A stretch of 24,505 bases of DNA from a bacterium (GTDB lineage: Bacteria; UBA6262), in assembly GCA_028716025.1 (NCBI GenBank), contig JAQUQP010000008.1, forward strand, positions 1 through 24,505. The letters run 5' to 3'. The notes beneath the pieces were generated by a model that was given only the letters and a program-made list of their open reading frames with translations, did no database searches and was not told the origin of the DNA. Made by a program: the position numbers and the translations under genes. Positions within the stretch are counted from its first letter, which is position 1, and each line of letters starts with the position of its first letter. Below, one piece after another: positions 1-6,759 of the stretch.

Positions 1-38
1 ACTTTGGCCTTAAAGGCCGGTTCGAATTTCTTACGCAT
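1..38 (-). CDS. IS3-type transposase OrfA, N-terminal fragment (runs off the left edge)
   Basis: An ATG at 38-36 on the minus strand opens a frame that reads MRKKFEPAFKAK and then V, at which point the window ends. This is the typical opening of IS3-family OrfA proteins (pattern MR[KR].F.P.FKAKV), the helix-turn-helix DNA-binding subunit made alongside the OrfB integrase by frameshifting. The start is well supported: AAGGAGGT lies at 54-47 with an 8-base spacer to the ATG. Only 12 full codons are present, so the family call rests on this motif, the ribosome binding site and the IS-like terminus upstream. Whether the rest is intact cannot be seen. Confidence 0.75.
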   Translation of the reverse strand, partial: MRKKFEPAFKAK

Positions 39-63
39 ATTCTATGACCTCCTTTTCAGGCTT

Positions 64-92
64 AGTATACCGCTTTTTACACCTTAAGTCAG
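64..92 (-). promoter_or_regulatory. Promoter of the IS transposase
   Basis: On the minus strand CTGACT (92-87) and TATACT (69-64) are separated by exactly 17 bases. They match sigma70-type -35 (4 of 6) and -10 (5 of 6) boxes. The expected start of transcription falls just upstream of the AAGGAGGT ribosome binding site of OrfA. Confidence 0.5.
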
Positions 93-93
93 C

Positions 94-531
94 TTGAAAA
101 GTGGTCCAGTTTCCTTAGACCAGTATACTTTAGCGAACAATTGCCAAAACCACCTAAGGTTTGATTTCATAAAATTTAATCCATTAATGAATGCGCCATT
201 TGAAATAGAGTCTGACTCTTTAGCTGATGTTAACAAAGAGCTATCACCTGAAGAGCCTACTATAAACCTGGCTTTTAGTGTTAAAGAGCGGAATACATAT
301 AATCTACTCATAAACCTTGAGAAACAAATACAAAAGGAATCCTGGGTTAATTTCAAGACCTTTGAAGTGATGGTAAATGGGAAAAGTATCAAGAAGATAG
401 TTTATGGCGGTGAGAAAGCAGAGTATAATATTCCATTGAACAAAGAGCTCGTTATTGGGATAAATCGTATTTCCTTAAACTGGCTAGAAGGTAAAGGAAA
501 GATATCTTTGAAGAAAATAGCTTTGCAATAG
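94..531 (+). CDS. 3' part of an unrecognised protein, cut at its 5' end by the IS
   Basis: An open frame of 145 codons ends at TAG 529-531. I do not recognise it. The C-terminal half alternates short polar and hydrophobic stretches (NLLINLEKQI, FEVMVNGKSI, NRISLNWLEGKGKISLKK) and looks like a beta-sandwich of the kind found at the end of carbohydrate-binding or exported proteins. There is no signal peptide. The formal TTG start at 94 lies inside the IS terminus, so it is unlikely to be the native start. The frame stays open across the IS boundary at 122, and an ATG at 187 is the first ATG but lacks a clear Shine-Dalgarno. The simplest reading is the tail of a longer gene truncated by IS insertion. 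It could still be translated from 94 or 187. Confidence 0.4.
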   Translation: MKSGPVSLDQYTLANNCQNHLRFDFIKFNPLMNAPFEIESDSLADVNKELSPEEPTINLAFSVKERNTYNLLINLEKQIQKESWVNFKTFEVMVNGKSIKKIVYGGEKAEYNIPLNKELVIGINRISLNWLEGKGKISLKKIALQ

Positions 532-587
532 ATAATATGAATCGAGTCTCTTTGGGAATACTCCATATTATATATAAGGTAAGGAAG

Positions 588-1034
588 TTATTTTGAGCAA
601 GACAATTGTAATGAAGCAAAAAAGCAATTCAACCGTTCAAAAAGTTTCTCAGAGGGCTTCTTTTCATCTCTTTCCCAATGAGCTACAGTAGAAGGATCGA
701 CTTCTATAATCTTCGATAGAGACTCTTGAGTTAAGCTTCGGTACTCTCTAGCTCTTTTTATTCTTTGTCCCAGTGTTTTAATCTTGGGATCATAGGGCCA
801 GTAGCCAAGGAAAAGCATTACGGCTTGCAGTTTACCGCAGTTTGGGGTACCTGCGTTGCCCTCCCAATTCTTGATTGTGGAGGGAGAAACCTTGAACATT
901 TTAGCTAATTCTTGTTTTTGGAGTTTCAGGTCCATCCGCTTCATTTTTAGGTGATCTCCAATGGTTTTAGGCAGTTTTAGCTTGTAATACGGTACCGGTC
1001 TCTTAGCAATAAGGGTGAAGGCACAGTATGGCAA
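588..1034 (-). CDS. Double helix-turn-helix (XRE-type) transcriptional regulator
   Basis: The product is 148 residues with two XRE-like helix-turn-helix units in tandem. The first (about residues 24-80) contains LQKQELAKMFKVSPSTIKNW and ends in a FLGYWPYDP motif. The second (about 86-140) contains LTQESLSKIIEVDPSTVAHW followed by ERDEKKPS. The short PYC.FTL leader, two HTH units and FLGY.P linker together match a widespread family of small stand-alone XRE proteins of unknown targets. The start is uncertain: the only codon covering the conserved leader is TTG at 1034, with no visible Shine-Dalgarno and a stop codon 12 codons upstream. It is the only clear complete minus-strand gene here and lies in the AT-rich accessory part. 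It binds DNA by family. What it regulates is unknown. Confidence 0.75.
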   Translation of the reverse strand: MPYCAFTLIAKRPVPYYKLKLPKTIGDHLKMKRMDLKLQKQELAKMFKVSPSTIKNWEGNAGTPNCGKLQAVMLFLGYWPYDPKIKTLGQRIKRAREYRSLTQESLSKIIEVDPSTVAHWERDEKKPSEKLFERLNCFFASLQLSCSK

Positions 1035-1106
1035 CGCGGGGATGTTTGTGCAGCGATATAGACGATATTAAGCAAGAATGTGATTCCCTAAAAGGGTATT
1101 ATTCAC

Positions 1107-1135
1107 TTGACAACTAGTTATTCTCATGTTATTTT
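1107..1135 (+). promoter_or_regulatory. Candidate promoter upstream of the exported-protein operon
   Basis: A perfect TTGACA at 1107-1112 is followed after 17 bases by TATTTT at 1130-1135 (4 of 6 to TATAAT). It would give a leader of about 170 bases before the gene at 1310, running through the small frame and hairpin described separately. Confidence 0.4.
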
Positions 1136-1210
1136 TATTTTAGTGATTGTTTTGAAATAATTAATAAGTTTGCTTATAGACATACATTAAGGAGAAGAAG
1201 CAAATTTATT

Positions 1211-1261
1211 ATGTTTAAAACAAACACTCTGAAAAATAACTTAAACCATCCATACTTATAA
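1211..1261 (+). other. Possible 16-codon leader peptide
   Basis: ATG at 1211 opens a 16-codon frame, MFKTNTLKNNLNHPYL, ending in TAA at 1259-1261. An AAGGAG at 1189-1194 lies 16 bases upstream, which is too far for a good ribosome binding site. The stop codon falls in the loop of the hairpin at 1243-1273, an arrangement like a translation-coupled attenuator. There is no run of a single regulatory amino acid, apart from being Asn-rich. It may be chance. Confidence 0.2.
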
Positions 1262-1279
1262 TATGGTTGGTTTTTATTT
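1243..1279 (+). terminator. Hairpin with T-rich tail in the leader of the exported-protein operon
   Basis: AAACCATCCATA (1243-1254) can pair with TATGGTTGGTTT (1262-1273) at 11 of 12 positions, with a 7-base loop. The tail TTTTATTT follows. It has the form of a rho-independent terminator, but the stem is AT-rich and therefore weak. It sits 30 bases before the start codon at 1310, so it would be an attenuator or a stop for upstream read-through. Confidence 0.4.
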
Positions 1280-1309
1280 ATAAGCTGGCTCAACTAAAGG
1301 AGTCTCGTA

Positions 1310-2896
1310 ATGAATAATAATAGATTAACGATGATCATAATTTTATTATTACTAAATTTGATTACATTTAATGGGACGGTTTATGGTACTGCTAGTCCGC
1401 ATGATCCAATTTATGAAGTAAATGTCAATCTCAGTACCGATAGTTTTAATCCTGCTAAAAATGAAACATGCCATATAACAGCAACCATAAGGAAATTGGA
1501 TTATTGGCTTTGGGGAGGGGCAATACCTGCCGGATATGATGTTGTGAGCTATGCGTGGGGTATAAGAATACAACAAGCAATAGAACCTTATAACGAATAT
1601 GAAGTGTTGTCAGGAAATGGATTATCCGTGAATAACATCCCGTATCCATTTGCGTCATTTGATTGGGATGGAAAAGATGAAAATGGCAATAATGTCCTAA
1701 CAGGGGATTACTATATGTATGTCTGGGTAAATGCAATCTATACCCCTGAGACATATGCATATCCAGGCGTAGTGGTAGAAAAAACAATCCATGTTCAGAA
1801 TCTTATATTAAAAAGAGTTGGGGTTTATTATAGCCATCAATCAGGGAATGGCCTTCCTATAGCAGGATATCCGACTAATGCCACACCTGTAACTGTTAGA
1901 GCGATAATCTGGGCTAGTGATGGTGATAGTACTATTGAAAAGCCATACACTTTGCAGGATCAAGATGAAGAAATAAATGATGGAAAATGGTATAATACTG
2001 GTAGCGAAGGTTCACAAGCTTATAGTACTAAACCTGATTTAACTATACCAGTTTTGAATGTTTCAGAATACCCTAAAATATATAAGTGGCCGGATAACTG
2101 GCCGAAGCCAGATTTTGAATGGAAAGTGTTATTTAATAGAGCTAATAATAGTAACATAACCGGTTTTAATAAAAATTATAAATTTAAAGAATATACTAAC
2201 CTTTTTTGGTCAAGTGGGTGGGGAGATGACGGTGCATTGCCTGGAGGAACCTGGAAATTTAAAGTAAAAGCGTTTTTGGACAAAGATAAATCCCAAGAAC
2301 AGTTTGTGGTGTCCGCAGATACCGAATGCGCAACTAGAATTAGCGTGCTGGATAGTACTGCTCCTAATGATCCGTACGGTGGAAATGGAGATTATCTCAG
2401 ATGGCTTAGTGCTTATCTTGAGGTACCATATGAATGGGGCGGGCATTGGTTCGGTGGGTTGGAAGGTCAGAATGTTGGTGGTGTTAAAATCTATGAAGGT
2501 TACGGGACAGATTGCGCTGGGCTTGTGAGTAATGGAGCAAGATGGGCAGGATTTAACTGGAATAGCTGGCGTGCTTATACATTTACATTAAAGTATGGTC
2601 CAGACTGGGAAATTGGTACGACCGATGATAATTATTATTCACAAAAAATAGACACATCAAAGATAAAGGTGGGGCATATTTTAAATAGAATTACGCAAAC
2701 AAAGGATAAGGTAACATATGTAGGCCATGTGGCGACAGTTTGGGCGATTCGTGATGGCGGGAATAAGGGAAAAATTGTTGATGTTATTGAAGCTGTGGGA
2801 AATCCAGATAACAAAGTTAAAATTAATAAGGGCAGATATCTTCAAACGCATTACTTGGATAAATATTATGAATTAAGAGAACTTAATAGACACTAG
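1310..2896 (+). CDS. Exported protein with FlgD-like Ig domain and C-terminal NlpC/P60-like hydrolase domain
   Basis: The product is 528 residues. The N-terminus is a signal peptide (basic MNNNR, hydrophobic core IIILLLLNLITF, likely cut near VYGTA). Residues about 115-140 carry FDWDGKDENGNNVLTGDYY, typical of FlgD-type Ig modules. A middle part of about 170 residues is unassigned. From about residue 360 the sequence resembles NlpC/P60 cysteine peptidases: VPYEWGG, then GTDCAGLVSNGARWAG with the presumed nucleophile Cys402, then YVGHVATVWA with presumed His473. NlpC/P60 enzymes cleave peptidoglycan stem peptides or related amide bonds, so a cell-envelope or extracellular hydrolase is likely, though the substrate is inferred only. 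The start is set by AAAGGAG 7-8 bases before ATG. The next gene begins 15 bases downstream, so they are probably one operon. Confidence 0.75.
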   Translation: MNNNRLTMIIILLLLNLITFNGTVYGTASPHDPIYEVNVNLSTDSFNPAKNETCHITATIRKLDYWLWGGAIPAGYDVVSYAWGIRIQQAIEPYNEYEVLSGNGLSVNNIPYPFASFDWDGKDENGNNVLTGDYYMYVWVNAIYTPETYAYPGVVVEKTIHVQNLILKRVGVYYSHQSGNGLPIAGYPTNATPVTVRAIIWASDGDSTIEKPYTLQDQDEEINDGKWYNTGSEGSQAYSTKPDLTIPVLNVSEYPKIYKWPDNWPKPDFEWKVLFNRANNSNITGFNKNYKFKEYTNLFWSSGWGDDGALPGGTWKFKVKAFLDKDKSQEQFVVSADTECATRISVLDSTAPNDPYGGNGDYLRWLSAYLEVPYEWGGHWFGGLEGQNVGGVKIYEGYGTDCAGLVSNGARWAGFNWNSWRAYTFTLKYGPDWEIGTTDDNYYSQKIDTSKIKVGHILNRITQTKDKVTYVGHVATVWAIRDGGNKGKIVDVIEAVGNPDNKVKINKGRYLQTHYLDKYYELRELNRH

Positions 2897-2911
2897 GAAA
2901 AGAGGGAATTT

Positions 2912-4864
2912 ATGGATACCAAAAGCGTAAGGTATATCTCGATATTTACGGGTTTTATTCTTTCGTTATTTATTATTTCCAGTCATTGCTTGGCACAGGA
3001 AAAACTGTTCTCCATATTATACGGAGAGGAAGAAGCACAAATAGGTGTCTATATCCCTAATTATGAAAATGACGGTGAAGATTCAGAGGGCCCAGTGGGG
3101 CCATCTGATTTTTGCATAGATACACAGGGGAATGTTTATATTGCTGACGTTATGTCTCAGGTTATAAAGAAATATAGCCCCATAGGTGTTTTTATATTAA
3201 AAACAGAACCAATTGATTCATTAGATTCCCTCTGCATTGACAACGAAGAAAATATTTATGCTATTCATGGGACAACAAATGACCAATTAACTAAATTTGA
3301 TAAAAATGGAACGTTGGTTTGGTCAAAAACTATAGCAGAATTCAAAAACCCAGTAAATTATCAGGGATTGACTCACGTTCGCATTATAAATGATTTCCTT
3401 TATCTTGAGACTAGTTTAGGCAATGTTATGAAATACATTAAGATAGATAAAGAAGGTGTTTTTGTTGAAGAAGTGCCATCAGATGAATTAGATGGTAATG
3501 GGAATTACTATACCTTAGGCAAAGCAATATATTCGTTCGGAAATATTTTTAGAGATGATAAAAAAAATACAGGGGAGTATATATCTGGTGGTGAGTTTGA
3601 CCTGGTGAACTCTAGTCGCAATATTATAAAAAGTTATAGAATAATATTTCCTGATGAATACGGAAAATCAGATCAATTGCGGGGTATTCGAGACTGGGAT
3701 TATGATTCAAGAGGAAATATGTATGCGACTGTTTACATCTATAGAGCATCGGAACAGCAGATAATTTATGACAATGGATTATTTATTGACAGTGATGATC
3801 TTATTTTCAAATTCGATAAAGAAAGCAGGCATATTTCAACAGTGAGTTTCCCTTCTTCACCATTTATAAATCAGAGAGAATCGGTTCGTCTCGATAGTAA
3901 CAATAACATCTATTATCTCCAGTTCTATGCAGATCATTTAGATGTAGTTAAGGTGTCTTCTGACAATATACCTCCCAAGACAAACATCTCGATTTCGCCG
4001 TTCCCCAATATAGCCGCTTGGAATAACAGCGATATTACTATAACCTTAACTGCTACGGACAACGAAGGTGGATCGGGAGTAAAAGAAATACACTATACTC
4101 TGACTGGAGCGGTAAATGAAGATAAAGTAGTCCCAGGGCAGACTGCTCAAATAGTACTAAAAAGTGAGGGGACCACTACCATATCATATTATACCCTGGA
4201 CAATGCTGGCAATAAGGATGAGACAAAATCTCTCATCCTTAATCTTGATAAGACCGCCCCTTTAGTTTCTCTTAATTTAGAGCCATACAAGATAAAACTG
4301 CCTTTCCGGCATGAGACATATCACTTTTACACGCCATTCTTCTATAAGCTGACTTATTCGGTTACAGATAACCTTTCCGGAATAAAAGGATCGAAGACAG
4401 GCCTAATAACTCCCGATATCAGTGGCTTTAAGACCCAGCTAATGAAAGGGAAACAACTCCATATTACTGTTAATGTAGACAAAAAACATGTGATTATTAT
4501 TGCCCCAAATCCTCAGCAGGTTTTAGAGCAGTTGAAAGGTAATCTTCTCGTAATTGATAACAACCAGGTTATGCATTTAAACCAGAGGCCAAAAGCAAAA
4601 GGGTGGATGATAAACAAGACCGACAAATTTCTGGTTATATCTGCGCCTTCAATTGTATTTAAAACCGAGGCAAGCGATTATGCTGATAACTTAACAGCTA
4701 AAGAGTTAAAATATGAAAAGAAGAAAATGCCTATGCCAGATCATTGCAAGCTTATGATTAACAGAAAAGAATTTTCCCAGGAAGAAATAGAAGATTTAAT
4801 GGAAGATATGAATATTGATACAGATACAATGAAGAACATACGTAAGAATTACAAGGTCAAATAG
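2912..4864 (+). CDS. Exported beta-propeller protein with Ig-like (OmpL47-type) domain
   Basis: The product is 650 residues. A signal peptide (hydrophobic FTGFILSLFIISS, probable cleavage after CLA at about residue 28) is followed by NHL/beta-propeller-like blades at about 60-350, seen as repeats of the type DFCIDTQGNVYIADV, LCIDNEENIYAIHG and YDSRGNMYATVY. Residues about 355-445 form an Ig-like module of the OmpL47/chitobiase C-terminal kind (TLTATDNEGGSGV, TISYYTLDNAGNKDE, LDKTAPLVSL), with the start of a second at YSVTDNLSGIKGSK. The remaining C-terminal part of about 150 residues is beta-rich and ends in an acidic, charged helix. No catalytic motif is visible, so a binding or surface-structural role is inferred. 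GAGGGA precedes the ATG. It shares an operon with the NlpC/P60-like gene. Confidence 0.7.
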   Translation: MDTKSVRYISIFTGFILSLFIISSHCLAQEKLFSILYGEEEAQIGVYIPNYENDGEDSEGPVGPSDFCIDTQGNVYIADVMSQVIKKYSPIGVFILKTEPIDSLDSLCIDNEENIYAIHGTTNDQLTKFDKNGTLVWSKTIAEFKNPVNYQGLTHVRIINDFLYLETSLGNVMKYIKIDKEGVFVEEVPSDELDGNGNYYTLGKAIYSFGNIFRDDKKNTGEYISGGEFDLVNSSRNIIKSYRIIFPDEYGKSDQLRGIRDWDYDSRGNMYATVYIYRASEQQIIYDNGLFIDSDDLIFKFDKESRHISTVSFPSSPFINQRESVRLDSNNNIYYLQFYADHLDVVKVSSDNIPPKTNISISPFPNIAAWNNSDITITLTATDNEGGSGVKEIHYTLTGAVNEDKVVPGQTAQIVLKSEGTTTISYYTLDNAGNKDETKSLILNLDKTAPLVSLNLEPYKIKLPFRHETYHFYTPFFYKLTYSVTDNLSGIKGSKTGLITPDISGFKTQLMKGKQLHITVNVDKKHVIIIAPNPQQVLEQLKGNLLVIDNNQVMHLNQRPKAKGWMINKTDKFLVISAPSIVFKTEASDYADNLTAKELKYEKKKMPMPDHCKLMINRKEFSQEEIEDLMEDMNIDTDTMKNIRKNYKVK

Positions 4865-4960
4865 CCAAAGCTTATAAATAGAAAGCAATAAAAAGAGTAT
4901 CAAAGTATACTAAAGCATCTATCTATCCTTAGAAAAAGCTTTTGCTTTGGCTGTTTTTAT
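4863..4960 (+). repeat. Inverted repeat AGCCAAAGC/GCTTTGGCT with T tail
   Basis: AGCCAAAGC at 4863-4871, touching the stop codon of the propeller gene, is exactly inverted as GCTTTGGCT at 4944-4952 and is followed by GTTTTTAT. The 72-base loop is long for an intrinsic terminator, so it may end the exported-protein operon or mark an old insertion boundary beside the comM stub. Confidence 0.4.
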
Positions 4961-4972
4961 TATGCTTCTCAT

Positions 4973-5194
4973 ATGCAGGCAAAACACCTGAAAAAGTACT
5001 GCCAGCTTACTCCTGAAAGCCAGGAACTGCTTAAAAATGCTATAAATAAGCTAAACCTTAGCGCTCGTGCTTATGACCGGATCCTGAAAGTCGCCAGGAC
5101 CATTGGCGACCTGGAGAATTCCCCTCAAATACAATCTCCGCATATCGCCGAAGCCTTGCAATACCGCAGTTTGGATAAAAATTTATTTGCCTAA
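4973..5194 (+). pseudogene. comM: comM remnant: Mg-chelatase C-terminal domain only
   Basis: This 73-codon frame reads HLKKYCQLTPESQELL, then LNLSARAYDRILKVARTI and HIAEALQYR, which is the C-terminal helical domain of ComM/YifB (Mg-chelatase C-terminal family). Complete ComM is about 500 residues and is a hexameric AAA+ helicase that promotes branch migration during natural transformation. The AAA+ core (Walker A/B) and N-terminal Lon-like domain are absent. The frame is open upstream of the ATG, but the translation there (hydrophobic, Cys-rich) has no ComM likeness, and there is no Shine-Dalgarno. comM often lies directly before dprA, and dprA is about 1.5 kb downstream here, so this is probably the leftover tail of a deleted gene. 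Confidence 0.75.
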
Positions 5195-5214
5195 GATTAA
5201 GTAAAAGCGAGAAA

Positions 5215-5303
5215 CAGTAAGAACGAAGAGCAGTTAAAAAGCACTAAATTTTGCTTTAACTGTACTTCGTATTTGACTGGTAACTGTATTTCGTACTTAC
5301 TGG
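5215..5303 (+). repeat. Intergenic repeat cluster: one inverted and two direct copies of a ~23-base word
   Basis: The word TAACTGTATTTCGTACTTAC(TGG) occurs at 5281-5303 and, with small changes, at 5256-5280 in direct orientation. An inverted copy (cagtaagaacgaagagcagtt) lies at 5215-5237. The inverted copy can pair with either direct copy to give a large hairpin. The gap between the comM stub and the gene at 5390 consists mainly of this cluster plus a promoter. Confidence 0.7.
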
Positions 5304-5315
5304 TTTACTTTTATA

Positions 5316-5344
5316 TTGACACTGGCATGTAATTATGATAAACT
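5316..5344 (+). promoter_or_regulatory. Promoter of the 5390-6676 operon
   Basis: A perfect TTGACA at 5316-5321 and TAAACT at 5339-5344 (4 of 6) are separated by 17 bases. Transcription would begin near 5351. This supports translation starting at the ATG at 5390, behind AAGGAAGG, rather than at the ATG at 5351. Confidence 0.55.
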
Positions 5345-5389
5345 CCTGTCATGAAAAGTTGTCAAAATTCCGTAAAGGAAGGTGTGGCA

Positions 5390-5953
5390 ATGAAAAAGAT
5401 ATTTATTTTTGGAATGATAGTGTGTGCCATTTTCTTATTGTCCGGATATTTGGCCGCGGAAACGGAAACTGAGGGGAATGGCGACGGGGAGCATTTTGAG
5501 ATAAAGAAAGATGCCATCAAGATCACTTCAACGGTTTCCGGGAATATCGATCTGGATAAGGAAAAACTGCCTCCTTTCCAGGTTGAATCCGTACCTCAGA
5601 AAAAATTTAAATATGACGCGGTGATCACTGAAGTCGCTGATCCAAAATTTGATAAAACTATGATCAGTAATAATGACTTGGTGAGAATTAATGCCGGTTC
5701 TAAGAAGAATATAGCTGAAGGGGATATGGTAAAAATCTTTAAAAAAGGGAAACTAGTTACCGAAAGAATAAATATCGACAAGATCGCGCCATCGATCAGC
5801 CAGGATGAAAAACAGGAACGGAAAGACGTGCCGGTGGTGACCACTATCGGTGATGCCAGGGTGGTAAAAGTTGAAGCCAAATCCAGTGTGATCCAGATAT
5901 TACGTTGTATTGAATCCATAACTATAGGAGATTATATTAAGTTAAATAAGTAA
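5390..5953 (+). CDS. Exported hypothetical protein with beta-barrel-like C-terminal domain
   Basis: The product is 187 residues with a signal peptide (MKKIFIFGMIVCAIFLLSGY, cleavage probably near LAAE). The mature part begins with an acidic linker. It ends in a domain reading YDAVITEVADP, then VRINAGSKKNIAEGDMVKIF, then ARVVKVEAKSSVIQI and IGDYIKL. The pattern 'V..V....V.IN.GSK.gI..GD....' recurs in small beta-barrel domains of flagellar FlgT-type and LPS/secretion accessory proteins. That is a resemblance, not an assignment. The ATG at 5390 is chosen because AAGGAAGG lies just upstream and the promoter start is predicted near 5351. An in-frame ATG at 5351 would spoil the signal peptide. It is first in a three-gene operon with the TPR and XRE genes. 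Confidence 0.6.
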   Translation: MKKIFIFGMIVCAIFLLSGYLAAETETEGNGDGEHFEIKKDAIKITSTVSGNIDLDKEKLPPFQVESVPQKKFKYDAVITEVADPKFDKTMISNNDLVRINAGSKKNIAEGDMVKIFKKGKLVTERINIDKIAPSISQDEKQERKDVPVVTTIGDARVVKVEAKSSVIQILRCIESITIGDYIKLNK

Positions 5954-5975
5954 TCGTATCCTGTCAGGAGTTTCT

Positions 5976-6371
5976 ATGCTGAGGAAACTGTTTTTTTTGG
6001 CGATCATTATAGCTGTCTGTTTTTCTTTTTATCGCCAAATATTAGTAAAGGCGCAGGAATATGTTGATCAGCATGCTCAGGAAGCATGGGCTCCGAAAAT
6101 ACAACTCTATATAGGAAAAGTTTATTCTTTTGCCCGCGATTACGTCCAGGCAGAGAAAGCATTCCTGCTATTGAAGAAAAAATATCCTAAAAGCAAGTAC
6201 GCGGCCAAAGCCCAGTGGATGATCGCCCGTATTTATGAAACTAAGGAAGATTATAGCCGGGCTAAAGCGGAATTTGAAAAATTCATGAAAGATTATCCAA
6301 CAGATGAATATGCCAGGAAAGCGGACGATAAGCTCAGGATCTATTCCCTTTTTAAAGAAGAGCAGAAGTAG
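5976..6371 (+). CDS. Small membrane-anchored or exported TPR protein
   Basis: The product is 131 residues. The N-terminal hydrophobic segment (LRKLFFLAIIIAVCFSFY) is a signal anchor or signal peptide. It is followed by two to three tetratricopeptide-like helical pairs of the YbgF/BamD type, for example IGKVYSFARDYVQAEKAFLL, KKYPKSKYAAKAQWMIARIY and AKAEFEKFMKDYPTDEYARK. Such proteins scaffold envelope complexes. The partner is unknown. AGGAG precedes the ATG, 22 bases after the previous gene, and the XRE gene follows 11 bases later. Confidence 0.65.
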   Translation: MLRKLFFLAIIIAVCFSFYRQILVKAQEYVDQHAQEAWAPKIQLYIGKVYSFARDYVQAEKAFLLLKKKYPKSKYAAKAQWMIARIYETKEDYSRAKAEFEKFMKDYPTDEYARKADDKLRIYSLFKEEQK

Positions 6372-6382
6372 AAACCATTTTT

Positions 6383-6676
6383 ATGATTAATAATTATTTT
6401 GGTAAAGTTGTCAAGGCAGGCCTTAAACGGAATAATGTTAGTCTGCGGTGCCTTTCCAGGGGTGTAGGTTTAGATCCCAGTTTTCTTTCTAAGGTCCTGG
6501 CCGGAAAACGAAATCCGCCGTTAGAGGAAAGAAGTCTGGTTAAGATTGCCCGGTATCTGAATTGTGACGCGGATACGCTGGTGTTGTCAGCAGGGCGTAT
6601 TCCAAAGAAATACCAAACTGCCCGGCACCGGCATAAGTTTTTAGAACTCTTTAGGCAGCTTAATTCTAAAAGATAA
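6383..6676 (+). CDS. Small XRE-family regulator
   Basis: The product is 97 residues with a single helix-turn-helix covering about residues 9-65. It contains VSLRCLSRGVGLDPSFLSKV followed by LAGKRNPP, LVKIARYLNCDADTLVLSAG and RIPKKY. This is the compact XRE type ('S...LAr.vGl.psfLSkve.G.r.Pp...'), which binds operator DNA as a dimer. It is the last gene before a strong terminator, in a short operon with two envelope genes, and may control that operon. The C-terminal basic tail (RHRHKFLELFRQL) has no recognised function. No good Shine-Dalgarno is seen before the ATG, so translation may be coupled to the TPR gene. Confidence 0.7.
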   Translation: MINNYFGKVVKAGLKRNNVSLRCLSRGVGLDPSFLSKVLAGKRNPPLEERSLVKIARYLNCDADTLVLSAGRIPKKYQTARHRHKFLELFRQLNSKR

Positions 6677-6707
6677 AAGCAGATGTGCCGAGATTCAATG
6701 TTGACCT

Positions 6708-6735
6708 AAGACAGCCTGGCTGTCTTTTTTGTTTT
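6708..6735 (+). terminator. Rho-independent terminator after the XRE gene
   Basis: AAGACAGCC and GGCTGTCTT form a near-perfect palindrome at 6708-6726 centred on 6717. This gives a stem of at least 7 bp, followed directly by TTTTGTTTT. It ends the 5390-6676 operon about 25 bases before dprA. Confidence 0.85.
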
Positions 6736-6759
6736 AAATTTAATTGAACAGGTGTGAAT

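Larger units (their letters stand above)
1..122 (-). mobile_element. Left end of an IS3-family insertion sequence (cut by window edge)
   Basis: Read on the minus strand, this stretch starts at 122 with TG and then TGGTCTAAGGAAACTGGACC, followed by ACTTTTC. This resembles the terminal inverted repeat of many IS3-family elements. It continues through a promoter, a strong Shine-Dalgarno and the start of a transposase OrfA. The outer boundary at 122 is inferred from the terminal TG and the similarity to remembered IS3 ends. The other end, OrfB and the target-site duplication lie outside the window. The element points leftwards and has separated the gene remnant to its right from its 5' part. Confidence 0.7.

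Noticed and set aside
5351..5389. Upstream ATG start for the exported protein at 5390
   Set aside because: It would put 13 polar residues before the signal peptide and lies at the predicted transcription start. AAGGAAGG fits only the ATG at 5390.
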